A DNA stretch of 64,000 nt. Origin: Caulobacter sp. NIBR1757 (GTDB lineage Bacteria > Pseudomonadota > Alphaproteobacteria > Caulobacterales > Caulobacteraceae). Under the pieces are notes generated by a model that saw only the letters and a program-made list of their open reading frames with translations, made no database searches and was not told the origin of the DNA. The stretch lies in assembly GCF_027912495.1 (NCBI RefSeq), contig NZ_CP115463.1:1263501-1327500 (forward strand). The letters are read 5' to 3'. Shown one piece after another: positions 1 through 8,287 of the stretch (within the stretch, counting starts at the first letter, position 1; each line of letters opens with the position of its first letter). The position numbers and the translations under genes were made by a program.

Positions 1-460
1 GCGCGACGATGTCTGGCTCTGGGGTGGCTCGCTCGACGACATTCACCAGACGCTGACGGTCGGTGTGCGGTCGACCCATCCGGACACCCGCATCTCACAG
101 ATGCCGGCCTTCGGGCGGGACGCCATGCTGGACGCGGCCCAGATCAACGATCTGACCGAGTATGTGATGAAGCTCTCTGGCCGTAAGGCCGACGGGGCGG
201 CGGTGGCTCGCGCCGCGCCGCTGTACGAGGCCAACTGCGTGGCCTGTCACGGTCCGGCCGGCAAGGGCGATCCGAAGGTCGGCTCGCCTGACCTGACCGA
301 CGCCGACTGGCTGTACGGCGCCGATCACGAGGCCATCGCCGGCCAGATCACCAACGGACGGGGCGGGGTCATGCCGACCTGGCAGGGCCGTCTCAGCCCC
401 GAGACGATCAAGGCCCTGGCCGTCTACATCCACGCCAACGCCGGTGGTCAGGACAAATGA
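1..460 (+). CDS. ccoP: CcoP, diheme subunit of cbb3 cytochrome oxidase, C-terminal part
   Basis: The reading frame is open from base 2, so the N-terminus lies outside the window. The visible 152 residues match the C-terminal cytochrome c region of CcoP. They include the tail of the first heme domain with SQMPAFGRD, where the Met is the likely axial ligand, and a second domain with CVACHGPAGKGDPKVG (C-x2-C-H heme attachment) and a later GGVMPTWQGRL carrying the distal Met. In the family this periplasmic, membrane-anchored subunit passes electrons to the CcoN/CcoO core. Its stop overlaps the ccoG start by 4 nt (ATGA), which suggests translational coupling. Identity is firm. Confidence 0.93.
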   Translation, partial: RDDVWLWGGSLDDIHQTLTVGVRSTHPDTRISQMPAFGRDAMLDAAQINDLTEYVMKLSGRKADGAAVARAAPLYEANCVACHGPAGKGDPKVGSPDLTDADWLYGADHEAIAGQITNGRGGVMPTWQGRLSPETIKALAVYIHANAGGQDK

Positions 461-1977
461 CTGTCGTCATCGACCGGACCCGTCACCCCCACGACACCGG
501 CGCATCAGAACGCGCCGGGGGTCCGGTCTCAGCCGCCGCCCATGCCCGCAAGCAAGCGGGCAAGGGTGGCGGCGACCTCTACGCTCCGCGGACCCAGATC
601 TATCCCAAGCGCGTCAATGGCCGCTGGCGGATGATCAAATGGGGGCTGATGGGGGTGTTGCTGGCCGTCTACTACATCACGCCCTGGATCCGCTGGCACC
701 GGCCCGGCGCCCTGCCGGACCAGGCGGTGCTGGTCGATTTCGACGGTGGCCGCTTCTACTTCTTCTGGATTCAGCTGTGGCCGCAGGAGGTCTATTTCAT
801 CACCGGCCTGCTGGTGATGGCGGCCCTGGCGCTGTTCCTGACCACCTCGCTGTTCGGCCGGCTGTGGTGCGGTTATGCCTGTCCCCAGACGGTATGGACC
901 GACCTCTTCATGATGGTCGAGCGCCGGTTCGAGGGTGATCGCAATGCCCGCATGAAGCTCGACGCCGCGCCCTGGTCCTTCGACAAGGCCTGGCGAAAGA
1001 TCGGCAAGCACGCGGTCTGGCTGGGCATCGCGTTCGGCACCGGCGGGGCCTGGATCTTCTATTTCCATGACGCCCCGACCCTGATCCGCGGCTTCTGGGT
1101 CGGCCAGGGGGCGGTCACCGCCTATGTCTCCTGCGCCCTGATGACCGCCGCGACCTATGTCATGGCGGGCACGATGCGCGAGCAGGTCTGCACCTACATG
1201 TGCCCCTGGCCGCGCATCCAGGGCGCCATGCTCGACAAGCAGTCGCTGCAGGTCACCTATCGTTACGACCGGGGCGAACCGCGCGGACCGCACAAGAAGG
1301 GTCAGACCTGGGAAGGTCGCGGCGACTGCATCGACTGCAAGGCCTGCGTCGTCGTCTGCCCGATGGGCATCGACATCCGCGACGGGGCCCAGCTGGAGTG
1401 CATCAACTGCGGCCTGTGCATCGACGCCTGCAACGAGATGATGCTCAAGATCGAACGGCCCAAGGGGCTGATCGCCTACGACACCGACGCCGCCGTCCTC
1501 GATCGCTCGCAGGGTCGCAAGGCCAGCTACCCCTTCCTCCGGGCCAGGACGGTCTTCTATGCCGTGATCCTGACCGCGATTTCCGGCCTGATGATCTGGG
1601 GTCTGATGAATCGCACCGCGGTCGAGGTTCATGCGCTGCGGGATCGCAATCCCACGTTCGTGCCCCTACGCGATGGCTCCGTGCGCGATGGCTATACCCT
1701 GAAGATCGCCAACCGGGCGTTCGACGACCGCGACTTCACCGTCACGGTCAGCGGCATTCCCGGCGCCCGCGTCTGGACGCCGGGCTCGCACGGCGACGCC
1801 CCGGTGGTCGTCCATGCGCCGGCCAACGAGGTTACCGCCCTGCGCGTCTTCGTCACCGCCCCGCCGGCCGGCCTGAACGCCGCCAGCCAGCCGCTGACTT
1901 TCCGGCTGGTCGGCCCGGCGGCTTCGGCGGAGATCAAGACCGTCTTCCTTTCAGGAGCCGCCAATGCCCAGGACTGA
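457..1977 (+). CDS. ccoG: CcoG/FixG/RdxA polyferredoxin, cbb3 oxidase maturation
   Basis: This 506-residue membrane polyferredoxin is linked in the family to copper handling during cbb3 oxidase assembly. About 45 N-terminal residues are polar, then a hydrophobic segment starts near residue 60 (WGLMGVLLAVYYITPWI). Further membrane segments surround CGYACPQTVWTDLF (about residue 137) and CTYMCPWPRIQG (about 246). Two 4Fe-4S motifs follow, CIDCKACVVVCPMG near 290 and CINCGLCIDACNEM near 314, then another membrane helix and a C-terminal Ig-like domain usual for FixG. The start overlaps ccoP by 4 nt. The 3' end overlaps ccoH by 14 nt. Confidence 0.95.
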   Translation: MTVVIDRTRHPHDTGASERAGGPVSAAAHARKQAGKGGGDLYAPRTQIYPKRVNGRWRMIKWGLMGVLLAVYYITPWIRWHRPGALPDQAVLVDFDGGRFYFFWIQLWPQEVYFITGLLVMAALALFLTTSLFGRLWCGYACPQTVWTDLFMMVERRFEGDRNARMKLDAAPWSFDKAWRKIGKHAVWLGIAFGTGGAWIFYFHDAPTLIRGFWVGQGAVTAYVSCALMTAATYVMAGTMREQVCTYMCPWPRIQGAMLDKQSLQVTYRYDRGEPRGPHKKGQTWEGRGDCIDCKACVVVCPMGIDIRDGAQLECINCGLCIDACNEMMLKIERPKGLIAYDTDAAVLDRSQGRKASYPFLRARTVFYAVILTAISGLMIWGLMNRTAVEVHALRDRNPTFVPLRDGSVRDGYTLKIANRAFDDRDFTVTVSGIPGARVWTPGSHGDAPVVVHAPANEVTALRVFVTAPPAGLNAASQPLTFRLVGPAASAEIKTVFLSGAANAQD

Positions 1978-2455
1978 CGCCGTTCCCACCAAGGGCTTCC
2001 GCATCACCGGCTGGCACGTGCTGGCCGGGATCACCCTGTTCTTCGCCATCATCATCGCCGTCGATGTGCTGTTCATGGTCAAGGCCTACGAGAGTTTTTC
2101 GGGGCAGATCGTCAAGAACCCCTATGAGGCGGGCCTGGCCTGGAACCAGCACCTGCTTGATGAAAAGCATCAGGCGGCCCTGGGCTGGACCGTGGACGCC
2201 GGCCTTGGCGAGGGCGACGAGGTGGTCGTTACCGTGGTCGACAAGAACAATGCGCCGGTCGCCGGCCTGAAAGCCAATGTCGTCCTGCAGCGCCCGGCCA
2301 CCGAACAGGGCCGCCTCGAGGTGACGCTGACGGAGGCCGCGCCGGGCGTCTATCGCGGTCGCGGCGCCCTGGCCCCCGGGGCCTGGGACCTGAAGGCGCT
2401 GCTGAGCGGACCGCAAGGCCCGTTCGAGGCCGAGCGCCGGATCATCGCGCCATGA
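1964..2455 (+). CDS. ccoH: FixH/CcoH family protein
   Basis: The protein has 163 residues. A single N-terminal membrane helix (about residues 16-36, VLAGITLFFAIIIAVDVLF) is followed by the FixH signature region KNPYEAGLAWNQHL and a periplasmic beta-rich domain ending at residue 163. FixH/CcoH is needed for stability of the cbb3 subunits and works beside CcoI and CcoG. The gene starts inside the 3' end of ccoG (14-nt overlap) and its stop overlaps the ccoI start by 4 nt, so the whole set is one transcript. Confidence 0.92.
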   Translation: MPRTDAVPTKGFRITGWHVLAGITLFFAIIIAVDVLFMVKAYESFSGQIVKNPYEAGLAWNQHLLDEKHQAALGWTVDAGLGEGDEVVVTVVDKNNAPVAGLKANVVLQRPATEQGRLEVTLTEAAPGVYRGRGALAPGAWDLKALLSGPQGPFEAERRIIAP

Positions 2456-4626
2456 CCGAGCTTTCAGCCGGCGACCTTTCCGCCTTCATCGCCCGCGATT
2501 CCAAGGGATCGGGCCGGCTGGAGCTGCTGGTCCGCGGAGCCAGCTGCGCCGGTTGCATGGGCAAGATCGAGCGTGGGGTCGCGGCCTTGCCCGGCGTGGC
2601 CGCCAGCCGTTTCAACCTGACCACCGGCAAGCTGACCGTGACCCTGGCGCCAGGGCAGGGCGACCCGGCCGCCGTGCAGCGGGCGGTCGAGGCCATGGGC
2701 TATGGCGCCAGCCTGTTCGATCCGGCCCGGGCGCTGCAGGCCGAAGACAAGGTGGGTCGCGAGCTGGCCCTGGCCCTGGGCGTCGCCGCCTTCGGGGCCG
2801 GCAATGTCATGATGTTCACCGTACCGGCCTGGGCCGGTCTGTTCGGACAGGAACTGTCGCCGGCCACGCGCCAGGTGATGTACTGGCTGGCCGCCATCGT
2901 CGCCACGCCCTGCGCCCTGTTCGCCGGCATGACCTTCTTCCGGTCGGCCTGGGCCTCGTTGCGGCGGGGCAAGGCCAACATGGATGTGCCGATCTCCATC
3001 GGCGTGCTGCTGACCCTGGCGGTCAGCTTCTCCGAGACCCTGCAGCACGGCGCTCACGCCTATTTCGACGCCGCCGTCACCCTGCTGTTCCTGCTGTTGA
3101 TCGGCCGCTACCTCGACCACCGCCTGAAGTCCGCGGCCCGGGGCGCGGCCCGTGACCTCCTGGCCCTGCAGGCCCCGGTGGCCATGCGCCTGGACGAGGC
3201 CGGCCGCGAGCACGGCGTGCCGGTCGGCGAGGTCGAGGTCGGCGATCTGCTGGCCGTCGCCGCCGGCGATCGCATCCCGGTCGACGCCCTCGTCGAGAGC
3301 GGCGCCTCGGACCTCGACAACGCCCTGATCTCCGGCGAGACCGCGACCGTCGCCGCCAGCCCGGGTGTCGCCGTGCAGGCCGGCGCCCTCAATCTCTCCG
3401 GTCGGCTGGTCCTTCGGGCCGTCGCCCGCAGCGAAGACTCCGCCGTGGCCGCCATCGCCAGACTGATGGAGGCCGGGGCCCAGGCCCGGGGCGCCTACGT
3501 CCGTCTCGCGGACAAGGCCGCCGCCCTCTATGTGCCGGTGGTCCACACGGTGGCCGCCGCCACCTTCCTGGGGGGCTGGGCGCTCGGCCTGGGGCCGCGG
3601 GAAGCCCTTCTGCGGGCCGCCGCCGTGCTGATCGTCACCTGTCCCTGCGCCCTGGGCCTGGCCGTTCCGGCGGTGCAGGTGGCCGCGAGCGGCCGGCTGT
3701 TCCGGCGCGGCGTGCTGGTCAAGTCGGGAGCCGCCCTGGAGCGGCTGGCCGAGGTCGACCATGTGGTGTTCGACAAGACCGGCGTTCTGACCGAGGGCCG
3801 TCCGCGGCTGCTGAGCGATATTCCAGCGGTGATTACCGCCGCCGCGCCGCTGGCCCGCGCCTCGCGCCACCCCCTGGCTCGTGCGCTGGCCGAACGGGCA
3901 GGTGAGGGGCCGGTGGCGGAGGATGTGGTCGAGGTCGCCGGGCAGGGCGTCGAGGGGCTGATCAATGGCCGCCGCGCCCGCCTGGGCCGGGCCGAGTTCG
4001 TCGGCGTCGAGCCTTCTCCGAGCGGCGAGAGCGAACTCTGGTTCGGCTTCGAGGGCGAGACCAAGGTCCGTCTGACCTTCTTCGATCCCGTGCGCGCCGA
4101 CGCCGCCCGGGCCGTCAGCGCCCTGCGCCAGCTGGGACTGACCGTCGAAATCCTGTCGGGCGACGTTGCCGGTCCGGTGGCCCGCGTGGCGAAGGCGGCC
4201 GGAATCACCCAATGGCGGGCCGGGCTGACGCCCTTCGACAAGTCGGCCGCGGTGACCCTGCTGCAGGGAACCGGCCGCAAGGTGCTGATGATCGGCGATG
4301 GTCTCAACGACGCCGCCGCCCTGGCCCTGGCTCACGCCTCGATGGCGCCGGGCAGCGCCCTCGACGCCAGCCAGAACGCCGCCGACCTGGTCTTCCTGAA
4401 CGGCGAGCTGTCCGCCGCGCCCCTGGCCATCCGCATCGCCCGGGCCGCTCGCAGCCGGGCCCTGGAGAACTTCGGCTTCTCGGCCCTCTACAACGCCGTC
4501 GCCGCGCCTGCGGCGGTGCTGGGCCTGATCAACCCCTTCGTCGCCGCGATCGCCATGTCGGGCTCTTCAATGGTGGTGATGCTGAACGCCTTGCGCATGA
4601 CCTGGGCGGGAAGGGATCGGGCATGA
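2452..4626 (+). CDS. ccoI: CcoI/FixI P1B-type copper-transporting ATPase
   Basis: A 724-residue P1B ATPase. An N-terminal heavy-metal domain carries CAGCMGKIE near residue 30. Paired membrane helices precede the actuator domain. The metal-site helix has TCPCALGLAVP near residue 396, the phosphorylation loop has DKTGVLTEG near 441 (Asp is the phosphate acceptor), and the hinge has GDGLNDAAALA near 614. Phosphorylation TGVLTEG replaces the common TGTLTxG, a conservative Thr to Val change. In the family it exports Cu(I) to the periplasm for cbb3 oxidase assembly. It overlaps ccoH and ccoS by 4 nt each. Confidence 0.95.
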   Translation: MTELSAGDLSAFIARDSKGSGRLELLVRGASCAGCMGKIERGVAALPGVAASRFNLTTGKLTVTLAPGQGDPAAVQRAVEAMGYGASLFDPARALQAEDKVGRELALALGVAAFGAGNVMMFTVPAWAGLFGQELSPATRQVMYWLAAIVATPCALFAGMTFFRSAWASLRRGKANMDVPISIGVLLTLAVSFSETLQHGAHAYFDAAVTLLFLLLIGRYLDHRLKSAARGAARDLLALQAPVAMRLDEAGREHGVPVGEVEVGDLLAVAAGDRIPVDALVESGASDLDNALISGETATVAASPGVAVQAGALNLSGRLVLRAVARSEDSAVAAIARLMEAGAQARGAYVRLADKAAALYVPVVHTVAAATFLGGWALGLGPREALLRAAAVLIVTCPCALGLAVPAVQVAASGRLFRRGVLVKSGAALERLAEVDHVVFDKTGVLTEGRPRLLSDIPAVITAAAPLARASRHPLARALAERAGEGPVAEDVVEVAGQGVEGLINGRRARLGRAEFVGVEPSPSGESELWFGFEGETKVRLTFFDPVRADAARAVSALRQLGLTVEILSGDVAGPVARVAKAAGITQWRAGLTPFDKSAAVTLLQGTGRKVLMIGDGLNDAAALALAHASMAPGSALDASQNAADLVFLNGELSAAPLAIRIARAARSRALENFGFSALYNAVAAPAAVLGLINPFVAAIAMSGSSMVVMLNALRMTWAGRDRA

Positions 4627-4778
4627 CCATCCTGCTGCTGCTGGCGCCGATGTCGGTCGGTCTCGCCGCCCTGGGCCTTGGCGCCTTCTGGTGGACCCTG
4701 CGGGCCGGCCAGTATGCGGATCCCAAGGGTGACGCGGCCAGGATCCTGCTGGACCACCTTGACGAGGGGCCGGGCTAG
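4623..4778 (+). CDS. ccoS: CcoS/FixS small membrane protein, cbb3 oxidase maturation
   Basis: A 51-residue protein that starts in the ATGA overlap with ccoI. It has one N-terminal membrane helix (about residues 3-27), then RAGQYADPKGDAARIL, which is the CcoS pattern of a helix followed by GQYDDPxGDAxRIL. CcoS is required to load redox cofactors into the cbb3 catalytic subunit. It closes the ccoGHIS operon. Its TAG stop lies in a CTAG shared with the stop of the convergent cheE gene. Confidence 0.93.
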   Translation: MTILLLLAPMSVGLAALGLGAFWWTLRAGQYADPKGDAARILLDHLDEGPG

Positions 4779-5260
4779 TCGCTCGGCGCAACGGTCATCG
4801 CAAACCGGTCGCGCACCTGCTTCAGGCCCAGGAGGATCACCTGGGCATCGGCCCCGGACCCCAGCAGTTCGGGGCGGCGCAACAGGGTCATGGACTCAAT
4901 ATGGACCCGGATGGACGCGGTATCCGCGCGCTGCCTGTCGATCATCAGATCCAGCAGGTCGCAAAAACTGTAGGCTGCCTGGTCGAGATCCAACAATCCG
5001 GTCGCTCCGCCCAACCCGATGAGGCTGTTGCTCGCTTCGTAGAGGCGCCGAAGCGATTCCGCCGTTGGGGGATCGGGCAGGGCAAGCTGGGCCTGGGCGA
5101 TCTCCATCAGGGCTTGATCAATGATCAGCAGGCACTTCGCGGCCAGGGTGTCGAGCCCGGCCTGGGCGTCCTTCAGCGCCTCGGCCATCGACTTGCCACC
5201 GGGGGTTCGCAACTGCTGGCGAAGCCGGTTGACCGGAAATCGGATTTCCACCGCGCTCAT
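4775..5260 (-). CDS. cheE: CheE-like protein, last gene of the chemotaxis operon
   Basis: A 161-residue predicted cytoplasmic, mostly helical protein with no recognised catalytic motif. Position after cheY(III) matches cheE at the end of the Caulobacter crescentus cluster. The start overlaps the preceding response-regulator gene by 4 nt. The C-terminal half (ADTASIRVHIESMTLLRR) resembles the C-terminal half of the fused response regulator at 42505-43470 (ADPEVVQIHLDTLRALAC), which suggests that CheE is the partner domain of this receiver family. The molecular function is unknown. The stop shares a CTAG with ccoS. Confidence 0.7.
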   Translation of the reverse strand: MSAVEIRFPVNRLRQQLRTPGGKSMAEALKDAQAGLDTLAAKCLLIIDQALMEIAQAQLALPDPPTAESLRRLYEASNSLIGLGGATGLLDLDQAAYSFCDLLDLMIDRQRADTASIRVHIESMTLLRRPELLGSGADAQVILLGLKQVRDRFAMTVAPSD

Positions 5261-5859
5261 ATTACGACCTTCTGCGGCTGCATGAGCGCGTCGATCTGAT
5301 CCTGCGACATGTTCGGTGCGACGGGTTCACCGATATCGACGTCAAGGTCGTCGGCGCGGCGGCCGTCCATGCCATTGGGCGGGCCGGTGAACTTGAAGCG
5401 GCGATCGGGACCGTTATAGCCCTTGGTTGAAATGAAGGATCGCTTGACGCGCGCAATCCAGAGAATTCGTTCCAGCAGGATCATCGGCGTCAGGGGCTTG
5501 GCGACGACGATGTGAGCGCCACAATCCCGGGCCCGCGCCACGCGCGACAGCTGGGTGTGCGCCGTCACCAGCAGCGCCGGGGCGTACCGGTTCGGGACCG
5601 GCGCCTCGCGGCGCAGCCATTCGACGAGCTCGCACCCGTCTGCCTCGCCCAGGGCGCCGGAAACGACCATCAGATCCAATTCGGTGGATTCGATCATTCT
5701 CTTGGCCATGTCGATGTCGTCGGCCTTGTAGATGCTCTTGACCCCGAAGCCGACGAGGATCTGGACCAGGATATCCATCCCCATGCTGTTGCTCTCGACG
5801 AGCAAGACACGGGTGTTCTTCATGTTGATGCGGTTTCGGGAGCCTGGATCTTGGGCCAT
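5257..5859 (-). CDS. Degenerate CheY-like receiver with GPDRR tail (CheYIII/Cle-like)
   Basis: About 200 residues from an ATG at 5859, 4 nt after the cheU stop; an ATG at 5823 (MKNTRVLLVES) is an alternative. The receiver fold is recognisable, but the acidic pair is reduced to VES and the phosphate-acceptor Asp is Ser (LMVVSGALGEADG in place of the usual D-x-x-M-P-x-x-D-G). The conserved Lys is present (VVAKPLTP). After the receiver comes FISTKGYNGPDRRFKFTGP, an Arg-containing tail shared with the fusion protein at 42505. In Caulobacter the equivalent gene is, as I recall, one of the CheY-like c-di-GMP effectors (Cle), which act at the flagellar motor without phosphorylation. That function is inferred here. 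Confidence 0.72.
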   Translation of the reverse strand: MAQDPGSRNRINMKNTRVLLVESNSMGMDILVQILVGFGVKSIYKADDIDMAKRMIESTELDLMVVSGALGEADGCELVEWLRREAPVPNRYAPALLVTAHTQLSRVARARDCGAHIVVAKPLTPMILLERILWIARVKRSFISTKGYNGPDRRFKFTGPPNGMDGRRADDLDVDIGEPVAPNMSQDQIDALMQPQKVVI

Positions 5860-5863
5860 GAGC

Positions 5864-6211
5864 TTAGAACATCTCAAACTCGCCGCTGTCGGAGGGCGCG
5901 GCCGCCTTGCCGGCCAGACGCACGGCGAGGCCGGCCAGGGAGACGTTCTTCAGGAGGTCGTCCGAGCCCAGCGCCAGGCCGATCGGCGCCGCCTGGGCGG
6001 CCCGGGCGAGCACCAGTTCCACCTGCTTCATATGTTGCCAGACATGGTCGAGCGCCTGGGCGCGTCGCACCAGTTCCGGGCTGACCGGCAGATTCACCAG
6101 CATCTCCGACAGGGTGTCCTGCAGACCTTCGATCTCGTCGGCGAGGCTGGAGACCTCGCGGCCCAGCTGGCCCAGCAGGTCGGGCATGGTGACAAGGGCG
6201 GATGACGGCAT
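5864..6211 (-). CDS. cheU: CheU-like small chemotaxis-operon protein
   Basis: A 115-residue helical protein with no domain I can name. It sits between cheD and the third cheY-like gene, the place of cheU in Caulobacter. The residues EVSSLADEIEGLQDTLSEML suggest an amphipathic coiled coil, and the C-terminus ends in acidic and aromatic residues (GEFEMF). The start (ATG at 6211) is joined to the cheD stop as TGATG, which supports coupled translation. Function is not known in the family. Confidence 0.65.
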   Translation of the reverse strand: MPSSALVTMPDLLGQLGREVSSLADEIEGLQDTLSEMLVNLPVSPELVRRAQALDHVWQHMKQVELVLARAAQAAPIGLALGSDDLLKNVSLAGLAVRLAGKAAAPSDSGEFEMF

Positions 6212-6744
6212 CAGTCGGCTCCGAACAGTTCGAGGTCGCCGTCGCTGACCGGAGCCGGTCGCGGCCGGCGTTCGGCGCCGAACGCGCTCTTGTCGCCGGC
6301 CAGCAGCTGCTGTCTCGTGCGGCCTTCGACAGGCCAGAACTGGACCCGCCGCGCCTGCTCGCCGCCCAGGCTTCCGCCGACATGGGCGATGCCTTCGTCC
6401 TGGAGAAACTGGATGGCGAAGGCGCCGTTCTGCGACCCGATGTCGGTCAGTCCCTGCAGCATCCGCGCGCCGCCGAACAGTCGCCCCTGCATGCGCCCGC
6501 GCTGGGCGCCCTGCCGGAGCAGATCGTTGATCAGCAGTTCCATGGCGTAGACGCCGTATTGACGACCCGTCTGGCCGGCGCCGCCCGGCAGCAGGAAATG
6601 GTTCATGCCGCCCACCCCCGCCACCGGATCCCGCAGGCAGGCGGCGACGCACGAACCGAGGATGGTCGAGACCACGACGCGCTTGTCGGCCGTAACCAAC
6701 TGATCGCCCTGGACAATATGTTTGCGAATCTCTTCGGCGCTCAC
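6211..6744 (-). CDS. cheD: CheD chemoreceptor glutamine deamidase
   Basis: A 177-residue CheD. The catalytic Cys is C32 in TILGSCVAACL and the His is H49 in GGMNHFLLP, both in family order. The later GGSLGGEQARRVQFWP is the conserved C-terminal strand region. CheD deamidates receptor Gln residues so they become methylation sites. The gene overlaps cheY(II) by 4 nt. The C-terminal 35 residues are charged and extend past the usual CheD core. Confidence 0.93.
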   Translation of the reverse strand: MSAEEIRKHIVQGDQLVTADKRVVVSTILGSCVAACLRDPVAGVGGMNHFLLPGGAGQTGRQYGVYAMELLINDLLRQGAQRGRMQGRLFGGARMLQGLTDIGSQNGAFAIQFLQDEGIAHVGGSLGGEQARRVQFWPVEGRTRQQLLAGDKSAFGAERRPRPAPVSDGDLELFGAD

Positions 6745-7130
6745 TCGAGGACTCCGAAGACTTCCTCGATTTTGGTCTTCAGGCCGAGGGTGTTGAAGGG
6801 CTTGATCAGGTAGTTGTTGACCCCGAACTGCCGGGCCCGAGCGACCAGGTCGATGTCCGCCCGCCCAGTCAGCATGATGAAGGCGACGCCCTTCAAGGGC
6901 TCGTAGGACCGGACCGCCCGAAGCAGACCCAGGCCGTCCAGCTTGGGCATGTTGTAGTCGGAGATGACGAGATGGGCCGGGCGGGCGGCGAGGGCCCGCA
7001 GGCCGTCCTCGCCGTCAGGCGCCTCGCGGATGTTGGTGATGCCGATCTGAATCAAGGCGGCCCGGATCAGGGCGCGCATCGACAGCTGGTCATCGACGAT
7101 CAGGGTGCTGATGGAAGCAGCTGCGGGCAT
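6741..7130 (-). CDS. cheY: CheY-type single-domain response regulator (cheYII position)
   Basis: A 129-residue stand-alone receiver. The acidic pair is in LIVDDQ, the phosphate-acceptor Asp is in VISDYNMPKLDG, the conserved Thr/Ser is in IMLTGRAD and the Lys is in LIKPFN, so the phosphorylation site is complete. It is the CheYII position of the Caulobacter operon, where the protein controls flagellar motor switching. It follows the truncated cheB with no gap and overlaps cheD. Confidence 0.9.
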   Translation of the reverse strand: MPAAASISTLIVDDQLSMRALIRAALIQIGITNIREAPDGEDGLRALAARPAHLVISDYNMPKLDGLGLLRAVRSYEPLKGVAFIMLTGRADIDLVARARQFGVNNYLIKPFNTLGLKTKIEEVFGVLE

Positions 7131-7427
7131 TCAGTGGATCCTTGCTCGGACTTCACAGGCGTCCAGCACCAGGCCGGACAGAGCGTTCAGCGGCGCCTCC
7201 CGCTCGACTGCGCCCAATTCGACGGCGGCCTTCCGCAGGCCGTAGACCACGCAGGTGGCTTCGTTCTGGCCCAGGGTTCTGGCGCCGACCATGCGCATGG
7301 CCAGCAGGCCGTTGGCGTGGGCGGCCGCGCCGACCACCTCGATCCCCGGGTCGGGCCGCAGGCAGGCCGAGATCAGGCTCCGCATGGTCGCCGAGTCATC
7401 GATGACGAGAACAGGAGCGGGCCTCAT
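7131..7427 (-). pseudogene. cheB: cheB remnant: receiver N-terminus fused in frame to methylesterase C-terminus
   Basis: A 98-codon open frame at the cheB position. Residues 1-36 are the start of a CheB receiver (VLVIDDSATMRSLISACL, then GIEVVGAA). Residues 39-98 are the extreme C-terminus of the CheB methylesterase domain (GLLAMRMVGARTLGQ, NEATCVVYG, AVELGAVERE). About 250 residues are missing between them: the phosphate-acceptor Asp, the linker and the catalytic Ser, His and Asp. The deletion is in frame, and the ATGA overlap with cheR and the ribosomal coupling to cheY are kept. It cannot be a methylesterase. Whether the 98-residue product is made or does anything is unknown. Confidence 0.88.
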
Positions 7428-8287
7428 GGTGCGTTCGCCAGGCGATAGGCGGTCAGGCCATCCGACTTGAAGCGCGGATCCCCGACCCGCTCGGAATGAC
7501 CGACGTAAAGCCGACCGTCCGGGGCGAGCATGGGGGCGAAGCGGCCCCATAGCCGCTCCTGAGTCGCCTCTTCGAAATAGATGGCGACGTTGCGGCAGAA
7601 GATGGCGTCGAACCGGCCCTTCATCGGCCAATCGGCCATCAGGTTCAGTTCGTTGAAGGCGACCAGGTCGCGAACGGCCTGACTGACCGCGTAGGTCCCG
7701 TCGGCCTGACGCTCCATGCAACGATCGCGCATGATCTTCGGCACATGTTCGGCGACCGCCTGCGGATAGATGCCGGCGCGGGCTTTGGCGACGATCACGG
7801 GGTCGATGTCGGTGGCCAGGATGCGGACGTCGTAGCGCGCGATATCGGGAATCTCGGCCAGCAGGATCATGGCCGCCGAATAGGCCTCCTCGCCCGAGGA
7901 GCAGGCGGCGGACCAGATGCGCAACTTGCCGCCGGATCTCACGCGGCTTGCCCAGCCGTTGCGAAGCTGGCTGGCCAAGTCGATGAAATGGTGGGTCTCG
8001 CGGAAGAAATGGGTGACGTTGGTGGTCAGGGCCGACAGCATGGCCTGGCGCTCGCCCAACCCCTCCTCGCTGGTGATCAGCGTGCAGTAGTCGCGAAAGC
8101 TCTCGAGGCCGAGGGCGCGCAGGCGCTTGGCCAGCCGCGAATAGACGAGGCTGGTCTTGCCGGGCGGCAGGTGGATGCCGCTATCTTCATGCAGGATCGC
8201 GGCGATGCGGCGGAATTCCGCGTCACCCAGAGCTGGGCCCCGCTCCGCCAGGGTCGGTGCGTTCGGGGCAGGCATGGGACGGCTCAT
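7424..8287 (-). CDS. cheR: CheR chemoreceptor methyltransferase
   Basis: A 287-residue CheR. The N-terminal helical domain ([16 protein letters not shown]) is followed by the Rossmann SAM-binding domain with [17 protein letters not shown] and ILATDID, and by CRNVAIYF and GHSERV near the end. In the family it methylates receptor Glu residues. The start chosen is the ATG in the ATGA overlap with cheW (8287); a second Met four residues later is possible. The receptor at 11882-13477 ends in WEEF, which fits the CheR docking pentapeptide pattern W-x-x-F. Confidence 0.93.
   Translation of the reverse strand: MSRPMPAPNAPTLAERGPALGDAEFRRIAAILHEDSGIHLPPGKTSLVYSRLAKRLRALGLESFRDYCTLITSEEGLGERQAMLSALTTNVTHFFRETHHFIDLASQLRNGWASRVRSGGKLRIWSAACSSGEEAYSAAMILLAEIPDIARYDVRILATDIDPVIVAKARAGIYPQAVAEHVPKIMRDRCMERQADGTYAVSQAVRDLVAFNELNLMADWPMKGRFDAIFCRNVAIYFEEATQERLWGRFAPMLAPDGRLYVGHSERVGDPRFKSDGLTAYRLANAP

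Noticed and set aside
529-1632. Long open frames on the minus strand opposite ccoG, ccoI, cheA, the acyl-CoA ligase, hutH and hutU.
   Set aside because: They are shadows of high-GC coding DNA: compositions are Arg, Gly and Pro rich or His and Gln rich, with no domain pattern and no consistent ribosome site.
4212-4778. A long frame overlapping the end of ccoI read as one protein with ccoS.
   Set aside because: Only the last 51 codons, from ATG 4623, match a known family (CcoS); the rest is out-of-phase ccoI sequence.
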